Shown: positions 51,825 through 60,610, counted from the first letter of the stretch. The stretch: DNA of 64,000 bases from Flavobacterium urumqiense (GCF_900108015.1 NZ_FNVP01000003.1:192162-256161), one strand, 5' to 3'. Numbers and translations are program-made. Notes: generated from the letters alone by a model not told the origin.

Positions 51825-51862
51825 AAAAAAACTTCCGCTATACTATAGCGGAAGTTTTTTTT
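51824..51862. terminator. Bidirectional intrinsic terminator after parC
   Basis: ACTTCCGCTA pairs with TAGCGGAAGT around a 5-nt loop, flanked by A-run and T-run. It lies between the converging parC and TerC-family genes. Confidence 0.92.
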
Positions 51863-51866
51863 ATGT

Positions 51867-52640
51867 TTATTTTTTCTTATTTGTCATTTTCATATTCAAC
51901 ACTTCAACTAAAAGAGAGAAGGAGATGGCAAAATATAAATAGCCTTTTGGTACGGGTGTAACGTGGTTTCCAAAGATTAAAGCATTCGATAAATGAGCAC
52001 TCTCCGTAAGCAACATAAACCCAATTAAGATCAAAAAGGATAAGCCCAATATTTGAATAGATGGATGTTTATTTACAAAATTACCAACAGGTACAGCAAA
52101 TTGCATCATTATTAACACAGAAATGACAACTGCAGTTATCATTATATAAATAGCACCTTCTACTCCGTTCGTCATCCCCACCGCAGTAAGAATACTGTCA
52201 AAAGAGAAAACTAAATCAATCATAATAATTTGTAGCAACACGTTTTGAAATGATTTTGTTGCCGCATTTCCTAATTCTTTTTCTTCATGCCCTTTTTCGT
52301 CGACTTTCTCCCTAATCTCATTCGTACTCTTGTAAATCAAGAATAACCCACCACCAAGTAAAATAAGGCTTTGACCTGTAACTCCAGCTGAAAACCAACT
52401 GAAATCAATATGAAACCAAGGTTCTTTCATTTGAATTAAAAGATTAATACCAAATAAAAGTCCAATTCTCATAAACATGGCAAGAAACATTCCCACTTTC
52501 GTTGCTTTTTTTCGTTGTTCAACGGGTAATTTTCCTGTGGCTATGGATATAAAAATGATGTTGTCGATTCCCAATACAATTTCTAGGAAAGTCAATGTTA
52601 ACAAGGCGACCCATGCATCGGGATTTAAAAATACTTCCAT
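51867..52640 (-). CDS. TerC/YkoY-family integral membrane protein
   Basis: This 257-residue protein has about seven hydrophobic helices. TFLEIVLGIDNIIFISIATGKLP (in the first helix) and LVFSFDSILTAVGM carry the conserved acidic membrane residues of TerC proteins. Family members are linked to metal (Mn or tellurite) tolerance and are proposed to export Mn or load metals onto secreted enzymes. Single gene, converging with parC. The charged loop EKVDEKGHEEKELG is typical. Confidence 0.9.
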   Translation of the reverse strand: MEVFLNPDAWVALLTLTFLEIVLGIDNIIFISIATGKLPVEQRKKATKVGMFLAMFMRIGLLFGINLLIQMKEPWFHIDFSWFSAGVTGQSLILLGGGLFLIYKSTNEIREKVDEKGHEEKELGNAATKSFQNVLLQIIMIDLVFSFDSILTAVGMTNGVEGAIYIMITAVVISVLIMMQFAVPVGNFVNKHPSIQILGLSFLILIGFMLLTESAHLSNALIFGNHVTPVPKGYLYFAISFSLLVEVLNMKMTNKKK

Positions 52641-52680
52641 TTTATTTATTTAAGAATTATGAATCTGAAATCTGAAAAGA

Positions 52681-53055
52681 TTAATCTGAAATCTTCGTAA
52701 CCGTTCCTTTTTGTTTAGTATCTAAACCGACCATTCCAAATTCAAAGGTATAAGAATTTTTTGATGTTGTCAAAATTTTCATGTCGATTGCTTTTTCTTC
52801 TGCTTTATTTTTAGGATGTATTTTGCGCAAAATATATTCGCAATCATTTACCCATCGTATCGAAGCAGTATCTGTTTTACCTTCAAAAGTTTCGATTTCA
52901 ATGCTTTCATTGCGTTCAAAAAAAGTTGTTTTTTTGATACCATTTACTTTGTATTCAAATTTGAATTTCCCAGTTTTAAATGCTGCGCAGTTGCGCTCCA
53001 CATTATAACATGATAGTAGTAGAAATAGTGGGAGGAGAAGTATTATTTTTTTCAT
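52681..53055 (-). CDS. Small lipoprotein, DNA-topology neighbour unrelated
   Basis: This 124-residue protein has a signal peptide and lipobox (LPLFLLLSCYN; lipidated Cys at about residue 16). The mature domain is beta-rich (FEYKVNGIKKTTFFERNESI, then VNDCEYILRKI, GLDTKQKGTVTKI) and ends soon after. It resembles short Bacteroidota lipoproteins with a lipocalin-like look, but the family was not identified. It lies 40 bp upstream of the TerC gene on the same strand and could be co-transcribed. Confidence 0.7.
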   Translation of the reverse strand: MKKIILLLPLFLLLSCYNVERNCAAFKTGKFKFEYKVNGIKKTTFFERNESIEIETFEGKTDTASIRWVNDCEYILRKIHPKNKAEEKAIDMKILTTSKNSYTFEFGMVGLDTKQKGTVTKISD

Positions 53056-53066
53056 TTTTTTTTGGA

Positions 53067-53138
53067 GCTATTTCCTGCTATGCGTTTCAATCTTTTTTTC
53101 GTTCCTCAAAAAAGGATTTTCACTTCTATCAGGGCTAG
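53067..53138. repeat. Dispersed palindromic element, copy B (short form)
   Basis: The end motif CTGCTATGCGTTTCAATC is mirrored by GGATTTTCACTTCTATCAGGG; T7 and A6 arms pair across a short centre. The GGAGC-GCTC centre of copies A and D is missing, giving a 72-bp short form. It sits between two minus-strand genes. Confidence 0.6.
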
Positions 53139-53148
53139 TTTATAATAG

Positions 53149-53724
53149 TTATTTTAATCGTTTTAATTCTTCATCAGTAAAATTTTTGATACTTTTTTCT
53201 TGAGAAAATTTATCAGCATTATAACTGTTGGATCTATTTTTTGGAATCGACAAACTTTCCCAATCGCTTTTTTTTAATTGCTTCGCATAAAAAACAATTT
53301 GTCCAACATGATACGAATAATGGGCCAATTGTCTGTTGATGGCTTCTATAACAGAATGTCCTTCATTTCTAATATATATAATCTGAGAAAGTTGCTCGGG
53401 TTGCAATCCGTTTAAAGCAGTAAACAAACATTCCCAGGCCTTATTCCAAAGTGCCAAAACTTCTTCTTTTGACTGCAAATCATTTTCGAATTCTGCATCT
53501 CGGTTGCGCCATTCTTTTTCGCCATCTGTAGTCAAAAAATCAGTCCATCGCGACAACATATTGCCGGAAAGATGTTTTACAATCGTAGCAATGCTGTTGG
53601 TATCCTCATTTAAAGCAGTAAAAAGTTGTTGCGGTTTTAATTGCTCCATTGCTTTTTCTCCCAAAGTTTTATAATAGAGAAATTGCTTTTTTACACTTTC
53701 GAGATATTGATTATTGATTTCCAC
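53149..53724 (-). CDS. DinB-like (DUF1572) family protein
   Basis: This 191-residue helical protein has a conserved His in IVKHLSGNMLSRWTDFL and a second pair in NRQLAHYSYHVGQIVFYAKQL, the metal-binding positions of DinB/YfiT-type four-helix bundles. The DUF1572 branch has a conserved GNMLSRWTDFLTTDGEK. Members often act as metal-dependent thiol transferases, but the substrate is unknown here. It is the last gene of a tight four-gene operon (54995 to 53149), starting 2 bp after the pentapeptide gene. Confidence 0.85.
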   Translation of the reverse strand: MEINNQYLESVKKQFLYYKTLGEKAMEQLKPQQLFTALNEDTNSIATIVKHLSGNMLSRWTDFLTTDGEKEWRNRDAEFENDLQSKEEVLALWNKAWECLFTALNGLQPEQLSQIIYIRNEGHSVIEAINRQLAHYSYHVGQIVFYAKQLKKSDWESLSIPKNRSNSYNADKFSQEKSIKNFTDEELKRLK

Positions 53725-53726
53725 GA

Positions 53727-54299
53727 TTAGATGATTTTAATGTCATATTTGTCCAGAAGTCCAATAATTCCTTGTGCAGAAAACTTCGCTTTTTTCATGG
53801 GATTGAATTCAGGATCAATTTTAAAATTGTATGCGGTTGTAAAATCAACTTCCTTGAGTTGGGTTTCATTAAAAATAGCATTGTCTAAATTGCAATTTTC
53901 AAAAACCGAATTCGAAAGCGTAACGCCTGTAAAATTGACTTCTTTCATAGAACAGGAATTGAATTTTGTCTTTGACATTTTTTTATTCTTAAACGACGAA
54001 TAATCCAAAACGCATTCCCGAAAATTTACATTAAACAAGAAATCATCGCATTTTTCAAATTGAATACCCAGCAATTTACAATTTTTAAAATTAACCGTTT
54101 TTAGGCTTGTTCCTGTTAAACTAGTCATGGCCAAATTACAATCGATGAACTCGCAATCCATAAAAGTGTTATTGGAAAAATCACTATTGGAAAAATCACA
54201 ATTCTTGAAAATACAATCCTCAAATTCTCTATAACTTATTTTCTTGCCGATATAAATAATTTTTTCAAATGTTTTTTGAATGTGAATGAGATCTTCCAT
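53727..54299 (-). CDS. Pentapeptide-repeat protein
   Basis: In this 190-residue protein, repeats of the A(D/N)LXX type run from about residue 20 to 160 (EDCIFKNCDFSNSDFSNNTF, then DCEFIDCNLAMTSLTGTSL). They should form a right-handed quadrilateral beta-helix. Some relatives (Qnr, MfpA) mimic DNA and shield gyrase, but most have no known role. The C-terminal DPEFNPMKKAKFSAQGIIGL is typical of the Qnr-like group. Nearby parE/parC make a topoisomerase link tempting but unproven. The start overlaps the stop of the next upstream gene (TAATG). Confidence 0.88.
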   Translation of the reverse strand: MEDLIHIQKTFEKIIYIGKKISYREFEDCIFKNCDFSNSDFSNNTFMDCEFIDCNLAMTSLTGTSLKTVNFKNCKLLGIQFEKCDDFLFNVNFRECVLDYSSFKNKKMSKTKFNSCSMKEVNFTGVTLSNSVFENCNLDNAIFNETQLKEVDFTTAYNFKIDPEFNPMKKAKFSAQGIIGLLDKYDIKII

Positions 54300-54520
54300 T
54301 AGTCGTTAAATAAGCTTTTCATAATTGTTTTTAATCCTAAATACATCAGAAACATTGCAGCAAGACAAGCAATGATTCCGATTGCTAAAACCAAATAATG
54401 CCACGCATTTTGTTCATTCATGAACGCATTATAAATCAATGATGGACCAATAAATAGTAGGGGCAAAGCTCCCGCTAAATATTTGATTCCTTTGGATAAT
54501 AGTTCTTTGTTGGTTGCCAT
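54299..54520 (-). CDS. Small membrane protein, DUF6095-like
   Basis: This 73-residue protein has two membrane helices: LAGALPLLFIGPSLIYNAFM (about 15-34) and YLVLAIGIIACLAAMFLMYLG (about 42-62), with short charged ends. The pattern NKELLSKGIKYLAGALPLLFIGPS is a conserved short flavobacterial family. Unknown function. It is coupled to the pentapeptide gene downstream by a one-base overlap and lies 4 bp after the secreted protein gene. Confidence 0.78.
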   Translation of the reverse strand: MATNKELLSKGIKYLAGALPLLFIGPSLIYNAFMNEQNAWHYLVLAIGIIACLAAMFLMYLGLKTIMKSLFND

Positions 54521-54524
54521 TTAT

Positions 54525-54995
54525 TTAAAAAGAGATTCGCATACCAATTCCGTTTTGATTGGTGATAACATTAATTTTTTCGAAATTATAACCGGATTTA
54601 TTAATTAACATTGCTTCATTATATCCATCAATTGCCTTCTTTATTTTTTTTGAATGACCAATTATTACTGGAATAGATATAAGTGTAGACGCCAAACCAA
54701 TGTACGTTAATGTTGTAGGATAGGTTTTATCCTGTGTTAATCCTGTAACCAAATCAGAACCTAGCATTCCTATTCCAAATCCCAAAAGAAATCCGCCTAC
54801 TGCTGCTTTTGTTCTTCCTTGTTGGTATTGTTCAAGCAGTTTGGGTTGCGAAGCAAGCAATTCTTTTACAGCTGAGTTTGAAAGTTTTTGGTTGTTGGAA
54901 TCATATATTTTTCCCCCTGATTTCAAAGTAAGTTGTTGAGAAAATGATACTGCTGAAAAGAGTAAAAATGCAAGAAGCAGGATTTTTGATTTCAT
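54525..54995 (-). CDS. Secreted/membrane hypothetical protein, first gene of a four-gene operon
   Basis: This 156-residue protein has a signal peptide (KSKILLLAFLLFSAVSFSQQ). The mature part includes KSGGKIYDSNNQKLS, then a Gly-rich hydrophobic region (AAVGGFLLGFGIGMLGSDLV and YIGLASTLISIPVIIGHSKKI) that could be two membrane segments, and ends GIGMRISF with a terminal Phe. An envelope location is likely. The function is unknown. Confidence 0.7.
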   Translation of the reverse strand: MKSKILLLAFLLFSAVSFSQQLTLKSGGKIYDSNNQKLSNSAVKELLASQPKLLEQYQQGRTKAAVGGFLLGFGIGMLGSDLVTGLTQDKTYPTTLTYIGLASTLISIPVIIGHSKKIKKAIDGYNEAMLINKSGYNFEKINVITNQNGIGMRISF

Positions 54996-55043
54996 ATAAT
55001 TGTTTAAGGTTAAGTTTTTTTTGTAAAATTAAATAAAAGTGAT

Positions 55044-55859
55044 TTACTTAGCAGCGTAATGATCAACTGCTTTTCTAACGCTTCCGTGATTTTTTAATAA
55101 TTCGGCAGCTTGTTCGTAGGAAACAGGAATTTCTCCCATAATCATTTTCACTCCTCGATCGACCAGTTTGCTGTTACTCAATTGCATGTCGACCATTTTA
55201 TTTCCTTTCACTTTTCCGAGTTGAATCATGGTGGCTGTTGAAATCATATTCAGAACTAATTTTTGGGCTGTTCCTGCTTTCATTCGGGAGCTTCCTGTTA
55301 CAAATTCAGGTCCTACAACTACTTCGATTGGAAATTTTGCGGTTTGGGAAAGCGGGCTTCCTGCATTGCAAGAAATACTTCCTGTAGTTATATTATTTTC
55401 GTTGCAAGTTTGTAATCCTCCAATCACATATGGTGTTGTTCCCGAAGCAGCAATTCCTATAACAACATCATTTTCATTGATACTGAAAGCTTTCAAATCA
55501 ATCCAGGCCTGAGTAGCATTGTCTTCGGCATTTTCTACGGCTCTGCGAATGGCGGCATCGCCACCGGCAACAATCCCAATTACTAAATCGAAAGGAACGC
55601 CAAAGGTTGGCGGACATTCCGATGCATCAAGAATTCCTAAACGGCCCGAAGTTCCTGCGCCAATGTAGAATAATCGACCACCTAATTTCATTTTAGCAAC
55701 GAGTTCAGTCACTAAAAGTACTATTTGCGACAACGCTTTTTCTACGGCAAGCGGAACGGTCTTGTCTTCCGCATTGATATTAGATAACAATTCTTGAACC
55801 GACATTTTTTCTAAATGTTGGTATTTTGAAGATTGTTCAGTGGTTTTTGTAAAGGTCAT
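55044..55859 (-). CDS. murQ: N-acetylmuramic acid 6-phosphate etherase
   Basis: From the ATG at 55859 (MTFTKTTEQSSKYQHLEKMS) it gives 271 residues; the upstream ATG adds a tail read from a repeat element. The SIS fold shows LFYIGAGTSGRLGILDASECPPTFG, GIVAGGDAAIRRAVENAED (catalytic Glu), GIAASGTTPYV and TGSSRMKAGTAQKLVLNM. MurQ cleaves the lactyl ether of MurNAc-6-phosphate to GlcNAc-6-phosphate in cell-wall recycling. The product is at the short end of the family (often about 295) but all motifs are present. Single gene. Confidence 0.95.
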   Translation of the reverse strand: MTFTKTTEQSSKYQHLEKMSVQELLSNINAEDKTVPLAVEKALSQIVLLVTELVAKMKLGGRLFYIGAGTSGRLGILDASECPPTFGVPFDLVIGIVAGGDAAIRRAVENAEDNATQAWIDLKAFSINENDVVIGIAASGTTPYVIGGLQTCNENNITTGSISCNAGSPLSQTAKFPIEVVVGPEFVTGSSRMKAGTAQKLVLNMISTATMIQLGKVKGNKMVDMQLSNSKLVDRGVKMIMGEIPVSYEQAAELLKNHGSVRKAVDHYAAK

Positions 55860-55914
55860 TTTTTTATTTTTTTTGAAGGGACAGCTCGCGAGTTGTCCGT
55901 ACAATATTTTTTTT

Positions 55915-56009
55915 CGCGTGAGGGATAGCAGCGGAAATCCTTTTTATCATGAAGCGGTAGCGGAATGAAAAAAGATTGCAGCGAATAGCCCGACCCTTGC
56001 GGTCACGCC
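55915..56009. repeat. Dispersed palindromic element, copy C
   Basis: GGGATAGCAGCGGAAATCC is mirrored by GATTGCAGCGAATAGCCC, with CTTTTT/AAAAAAG arms and a centre containing GAAGCGGTAGCGG. Immediately to its left, GGACAGCTCGCGAGTTGTCC (55879-55898) is a further hairpin. It lies between the start of murQ and the end of the ZIP gene. Confidence 0.65.
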
Positions 56010-56021
56010 CAAATTGTTTAA

Positions 56022-56690
56022 TTATATAAAATACGCCAAGGCAATTCCTATTACGATCATAGAAACTTTAGCGATATTGAATTTGTGTCCTTCACTACTT
56101 TCGAAAATGATGGTGGATGATATATGGAATAATATTCCAATTACAACAGCCGTTATTTCGTCATAATATTCATTTAAAACCGGTAAAGAACCCGATAAAA
56201 AGGTCCCAAATGGTGTCATAATTGCAAAGGTAACCATAAAGATAAAAATCGCCTTATTGCTTAGACTTGCATTACTGAAAAATGTTGTAAGAATAATGGC
56301 AATTGGTAAATGATGGATAGCAATTCCTAAGGCTAAATCATGATGATGGCTTACGGGAAATCCTTCTAAAAAGGCATGAACGCAAAGGCTGATAAATAAA
56401 AGCCATGGAATATGATTCATGTTCGCGTGTCCGTGAACATGCCCGTGTTCTGCACCTTTGGAGAAAAATTCCAGTATGATTTGGAATAAAATTCCCAACA
56501 TAATAAAAAGGCCGGTGTTGCCATTTTTACTTTCATAAACTTCCGGTAACAGGTGCATCACCGTCAATGAAAGCAAAAACGAACCGCTGAAGGCTAATAA
56601 TAATTTCAGATTGGTTTTGTCGTTTGGCTTCAAAACCAAAGCAATACCGTACCCTAGTAATACCGAAAGTAAAGGTAAAAGATAATTCAT
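56022..56690 (-). CDS. ZIP-family metal transporter
   Basis: This 222-residue protein has seven to eight hydrophobic helices. HLLPEVYES sits in helix II, a His-rich loop (EHGHVHGHANMNH) follows helix III, and HAFLEGFPVSHHHDLALGIAIHHLPIAI holds the HxxxEG-type metal-binding helices IV and V. ZIP proteins import Zn or other divalent metals into the cytoplasm. Single gene, minus strand; a Zur-type operator was not recognised. Confidence 0.9.
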   Translation of the reverse strand: MNYLLPLLSVLLGYGIALVLKPNDKTNLKLLLAFSGSFLLSLTVMHLLPEVYESKNGNTGLFIMLGILFQIILEFFSKGAEHGHVHGHANMNHIPWLLFISLCVHAFLEGFPVSHHHDLALGIAIHHLPIAIILTTFFSNASLSNKAIFIFMVTFAIMTPFGTFLSGSLPVLNEYYDEITAVVIGILFHISSTIIFESSEGHKFNIAKVSMIVIGIALAYFI

Positions 56691-56799
56691 GTTTTTTGCT
56701 TAACCGTTTATTTGTTTATTCGTTTAACCGTTAATCTGTTTCAAGGTTTATTTATATTTTCGATTAACCCTATAAACAGTTAACCGACTAACCTAATAA

Positions 56800-57564
56800 C
56801 TATTTAAAAATCATGATTAGGCGTTCACTATCTGTTTTATGGAATTTTTTTAATTTGTAATCTCCAAAAATATCCAATAAATAAATTCCCGCTTCTTCCA
56901 TTAACTGTTCAAAATCAGGAAGTGTCAAGGCTTTTACTTTTTCGGTAAAATGAAATTTTTGCCCTTTGTCTTCAAAGTTAATTTCTTTATAAATATGACC
57001 GTCTTTTAGATAACGTTTGATGTGAAATTCGATTTCATCAACTGTTTTTGTTTCTTCGGGAACTAAGGTTTCGAGTACATGAGCAACATTCATAAAATCA
57101 ATCACGGCAAAACCATATTCCGAAAGGCTTTCTTTGATGGCTTGTAATGTGGTAAGATTGTCCTCGTCATTCTCAAAATAGCCAAAGCTGGTAAATAAAT
57201 TGAAAATGGCATCGTATTTTTCTTCAAAAGGTTCACGCATGTCATGAACTTTGAAATGTAGCGTTTCATTGGTGTTTTTAGAAGCTTCTTCAATGCTGTT
57301 TTCAGAGAGGTCAGCACCTAAAACATCAAATCCTAATTGGTTCAAATAAATAGAATGGCGGCCTTTACCACAAGCTAAATCCAGTACTTTTGCTTTTTCA
57401 GGAAGATTGAGGTAATGGGTAATATTATCCATAAAAACCTGAGCTTCTCTATAATTCCTTTCTTTATAAAGAATGTGATAATACGGGGTGTCAAACCATG
57501 ACGTGTACCAGTTTTTACTTGATTTCACTTGATTTTCAGTTGGTGGATTTTGTGCTGCAGACAT
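56800..57564 (-). CDS. Class I SAM-dependent methyltransferase
   Basis: This 254-residue protein has motif I VLDLACGKGRHSIYLNQLGF, motif II VLGADLSENSIE, and the conserved MREPFEEKYDAIFNLFTSFGYF, a common signature of the small-molecule/ubiE-like group. It starts divergently 45 bp from the rRNA methyltransferase gene. The substrate is unknown. The N-terminus SKNWYTSWFDTPYYHILYKERN is a family hallmark for Bacteroidota homologues. Confidence 0.88.
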   Translation of the reverse strand: MSAAQNPPTENQVKSSKNWYTSWFDTPYYHILYKERNYREAQVFMDNITHYLNLPEKAKVLDLACGKGRHSIYLNQLGFDVLGADLSENSIEEASKNTNETLHFKVHDMREPFEEKYDAIFNLFTSFGYFENDEDNLTTLQAIKESLSEYGFAVIDFMNVAHVLETLVPEETKTVDEIEFHIKRYLKDGHIYKEINFEDKGQKFHFTEKVKALTLPDFEQLMEEAGIYLLDIFGDYKLKKFHKTDSERLIMIFK

Positions 57565-57633
57565 TTATTCTTTTTCAATTAATTCGATTCAGGCAAATTT
57601 AGTGTATTTTTGCAACGAATACTTGATTTTACA

Positions 57634-58845
57634 ATGGAAAATAATTTTAAAATGGTTGCCAAAACCTTTTTTGGTTTTGAAGAAATATTAGCGAAAGAAT
57701 TGCAGATGTTGGGCGCGCAAAACGTTGAACAAGGTGTGAGAATGGTAAGTTTTAAAGGGGATAAAGGGTTTATGTATAAAGCGAATTTAGCTTTGCGCAC
57801 GGCTTTGAAAATCTTAAAACCTATTTATTTTTTCAAGGCTAATAACGAACAGGCTTTATACAAAGGCATTTCGGGAGTGAACTGGTCTAAATTGCTAAAC
57901 GCCAATCAGACTTTTGTGATTGACGCAACGGTACACTCGGAATATTTTAATCACTCAGAATTTGTTTCTCAAAAGTGTAAAGATGCGATTGTAGATCAAT
58001 TTCGAGAAAGAACCGGGCAACGTCCCAGTATTGATAAAGTTTTCCCTGATTTGAGAATTAATATCCATATTGATAAAGATCAGGTTTCGGTTGCATTAGA
58101 TACTTCTGGAAACTCATTGCATCAACGTGGTTATAGAACGGCGACGAATATTGCTCCTATAAATGAAGTTTTGGCAGCAGGAATCTTGTTGCTTTCGGGT
58201 TGGGACGGTCAAGGTGATTTCTTGGATCCAATGTGTGGTTCTGGAACTTTTCTGGCTGAAGCAGCTATGATCGCATGTAATATTCCAGCAAACATTAACC
58301 GTAAAGAATTTGCTTTCGAAAAATGGAACGATTGGGACAATGATTTATTTGATAGTATTTCGGACAGCTTATTGAAAAGAGTTAGAGAGTTTCATTACAC
58401 TATAAAAGGCTACGATAAAGCACCAAGTGCGGTTCAAAAAGCCAAAGACAATATCAAAAATGCTAATCTTGATGAGTACATCACCATCGATGAAAAGAAC
58501 TTTTTTGATACCGAAAAAACATCTCAAGGAAAGTTGCATATGGTTTTTAATCCGCCTTATGATGAGCGTTTGGATATCCATATGGAAGAATTTTACAAAA
58601 GCATTGGCGATACTTTAAAGAAAAATTATCCTGGTACAAATGCTTGGTTCATCACAGCAAATCTTGAAGCTCTGAAATACGTTGGATTAAAACCTTCCAG
58701 AAAAATTAAACTTTTTAACGCGAGTTTAGAAGCTAGATTAGTGAAATACGAAATGTATGAAGGAAGTAAGAGAACGAAGTTTCAAGTTACGGATGACAGT
58801 TCTGAAAATTCAGAAAGTGTTACTAAGGATGAGATAGCAGAATAA
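57634..58845 (+). CDS. THUMP-domain class I SAM rRNA methyltransferase, RlmL/TrmN-like
   Basis: From the ATG at 57634 (MENNFKMVAKTFFGFEEILA) it gives 403 residues; the annotated upstream ATG adds eight doubtful residues. A THUMP/ferredoxin-like N-terminus is followed by the methyltransferase core: LDPMCGSGTFLAEAAMIACN, then IKGYDKAPSAVQKAKDNI and the catalytic NPPY in MVFNPPYDERL. Members methylate guanine N2 in 23S rRNA (RlmL/G2445-type) or tRNA. The C-terminal Ser/Glu-rich tail (TDDSSENSESVTKDE) looks disordered. Single gene. Confidence 0.9.
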   Translation: MENNFKMVAKTFFGFEEILAKELQMLGAQNVEQGVRMVSFKGDKGFMYKANLALRTALKILKPIYFFKANNEQALYKGISGVNWSKLLNANQTFVIDATVHSEYFNHSEFVSQKCKDAIVDQFRERTGQRPSIDKVFPDLRINIHIDKDQVSVALDTSGNSLHQRGYRTATNIAPINEVLAAGILLLSGWDGQGDFLDPMCGSGTFLAEAAMIACNIPANINRKEFAFEKWNDWDNDLFDSISDSLLKRVREFHYTIKGYDKAPSAVQKAKDNIKNANLDEYITIDEKNFFDTEKTSQGKLHMVFNPPYDERLDIHMEEFYKSIGDTLKKNYPGTNAWFITANLEALKYVGLKPSRKIKLFNASLEARLVKYEMYEGSKRTKFQVTDDSSENSESVTKDEIAE

Positions 58846-58893
58846 GTTAGCAGCTTCAGATTAAAAGAAATAATTCGTAACTCAGCATTTAGT

Positions 58894-59130
58894 ATGACCA
58901 AATTACAAGTACGTGCCTTTTTATATCAATTAGGCTCTTTTGCAATATTTTTTATATCCTTTCGATATGTAATGGACCGATATACAATGTTAACCGGTTT
59001 TTGGATTCCATTTACTGCTTTTGTAATTGGAACAATTTTAGCACCGAAATTCCAAGCCGTAAAAACCAAAGACGGAGAGAAATTATTTATGAAATGGATT
59101 TTTATAAAGGGAATTAAGGAAATAGGGTAG
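58894..59130 (+). CDS. Small hypothetical membrane protein
   Basis: This 78-residue protein has two hydrophobic segments, LYQLGSFAIFFISFRYVM (about 10-27) and LTGFWIPFTAFVIGTILAPKF (about 33-53), then a charged tail (KTKDGEKLFMKWIFIKGIKE). It follows the rRNA methyltransferase gene by 48 bp on the same strand and may share its transcript. No known function. Confidence 0.7.
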   Translation: MTKLQVRAFLYQLGSFAIFFISFRYVMDRYTMLTGFWIPFTAFVIGTILAPKFQAVKTKDGEKLFMKWIFIKGIKEIG

Positions 59131-59153
59131 GTCTTTAGTCTTAAGTAAGTATA

Positions 59154-59196
59154 AAAAAATATCGCAAGGAAAACAGTTTTCCTTGCGATATTTTTA
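59154..59196. terminator. Bidirectional intrinsic terminator
   Basis: AAATATCGCAAGGAAAAC pairs with GTTTTCCTTGCGATATTT, almost perfectly and with a very short loop, flanked by A- and T-runs. It lies between the converging 58894 and 59225 genes. Confidence 0.93.
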
Positions 59197-59224
59197 TTCA
59201 GTGAAATTTGTATTTCTTTTTATC

Positions 59225-60076
59225 TTACTTTTTCTTATCCGATTTTTTAGAAACTTCTACAGGTTTTACTTTCTTCTTGTAAATAGGAACAAAATACGTA
59301 ACCGTATAATTGAAACCAACTCCAAAATCACCATTGTAAGTTCTGTTAAATCCTGGAATATATAAGTTTTCGAAATTATTAGGCTGTTTGTTACTCACTA
59401 ATCGTTTCAATTGAAGACTAAAGCCGACAAATACATTATCAAAGACTTTCGCTTTTACTCCAGCTACCACTTCAATCCAGCTGGCTGTTAATCCATTGAA
59501 TTTTTGCCCTGAAGGAATTGGGGGCACTTCACCAAAATAAGGATTGGCATTGTAAATTTTGTAGGAATTTAATTGTTGGCTAAAAGTGCTAAAACCATAT
59601 CGCATTCCAACGGAAATTATATTTTCCATATTCAGCCAGTTTTGATAGGCATTGTAGTCAAAACCCGCTTTTAAATAGGAGCCCTTTGTCGTTGAATTCA
59701 ATCGGGTATCATCGGTAGTTTTATTTTCATTTCCGAGTTCGGCAGCTAAAAAGTATTTTTTTGTCAAGCGGTAATCTCCAACAAATTCAATTCCTTTATA
59801 ATCCTTGTCATATAAAGCTCTTGTCAATTTATATAAATCAACGCCAACGCGCACACCATAACGATCCGTTTTAACAGGAACAATAATAATGGAATCCTTC
59901 TCTTTTACTGTTAAATCAACTTTTTTAAAAGATTCAGGGTTTTTAGGAATTACGCCATCCGTTTTAGGAGTAGATTGCTTCATCAGTTCGCCTTTTGGGC
60001 TCGTATCTTGTGCTTTTGCCAAAGAAATGGACAAAACGAGGCAAAAACTAAAAAAATATTTTAATGTGTGTTTCAT
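59225..60076 (-). CDS. Secreted outer-membrane-type protein, DUF6048-like
   Basis: This 283-residue protein has a signal peptide (YFFSFCLVLSISLAKAQ). The mature part is beta-rich with a repeating strand pattern (RYGVRVGVDLYKLTRALYDK, GIEFVGDYRLTKKYFLAAELG, then MRYGFSTFSQQL), suggesting a small outer-membrane barrel, and ends with a Lys-rich tail. It overlaps the end of the upstream gene by 29 bp, so translation is coupled. The function is unknown; the two-gene pair is a conserved flavobacterial arrangement. Confidence 0.8.
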   Translation of the reverse strand: MKHTLKYFFSFCLVLSISLAKAQDTSPKGELMKQSTPKTDGVIPKNPESFKKVDLTVKEKDSIIIVPVKTDRYGVRVGVDLYKLTRALYDKDYKGIEFVGDYRLTKKYFLAAELGNENKTTDDTRLNSTTKGSYLKAGFDYNAYQNWLNMENIISVGMRYGFSTFSQQLNSYKIYNANPYFGEVPPIPSGQKFNGLTASWIEVVAGVKAKVFDNVFVGFSLQLKRLVSNKQPNNFENLYIPGFNRTYNGDFGVGFNYTVTYFVPIYKKKVKPVEVSKKSDKKK

Positions 60077-60578
60077 TTTCGTTTTCTATATTACTTTTTT
60101 CAACCGAGATATATTTTATCCATTTATCGGCGGCAATGGTATGTTTATAAGGATTTGTTGGGTTTAAGGTAAAAATCGTCTTAAAACCGCAAGCTCTGGA
60201 TACAAAAATATCTTTTTTGGTGTAATCAAACTGTATGTTGTCTACATTGATTAATGCCGGATTCGAATTTCCAGAATTCAATGTAAAGGTGTAACTAGCG
60301 GTAATATCGTTCGTTTTTAAAGGAATTGAAACGGTATTTCCGTTAGTCAGGTATTTTGAATCACCGGTTGCAGTTGGATTAAAAATAATTCCATCTGTCA
60401 TTCCTGCGCCAACGACTTTAAGATTAGTTACATTTTTTAAAACGGAAGGATTTGCAAAATCATAAAACTGAATGACCAGTCTTGGTGTTGTAGCGGTATT
60501 GGCATCACAAATATCGTCTTTCTCACAACTGGAGAAAAATAACGCTAAAGCTAATATCAATAAATATATTTTTCTCAT
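60048..60578 (-). CDS. Lipoprotein, DUF6452-like
   Basis: This 176-residue protein has a signal peptide and lipobox (LALALFFSSCEKDDIC; lipidated Cys at about residue 18), so it is a surface or periplasmic lipoprotein. The mature domain is beta-rich (TPRLVIQFYDFANPSVLKNV, then FKTIFTLNPTNPYKHTIAAD). It precedes and overlaps the DUF6048-like gene. Its partner is probably that outer-membrane-type protein. Unknown function. Confidence 0.8.
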   Translation of the reverse strand: MRKIYLLILALALFFSSCEKDDICDANTATTPRLVIQFYDFANPSVLKNVTNLKVVGAGMTDGIIFNPTATGDSKYLTNGNTVSIPLKTNDITASYTFTLNSGNSNPALINVDNIQFDYTKKDIFVSRACGFKTIFTLNPTNPYKHTIAADKWIKYISVEKSNIENENETHIKIFF

Positions 60579-60610
60579 AAATTATGTTTTGAATAAGATG
60601 TCAATTAAAA

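Noticed and set aside
55860..55904. Use of the upstream ATG for murQ
   Set aside because: The added residues come from a repeat-associated hairpin; MTFTKTTEQSS fits the family start.
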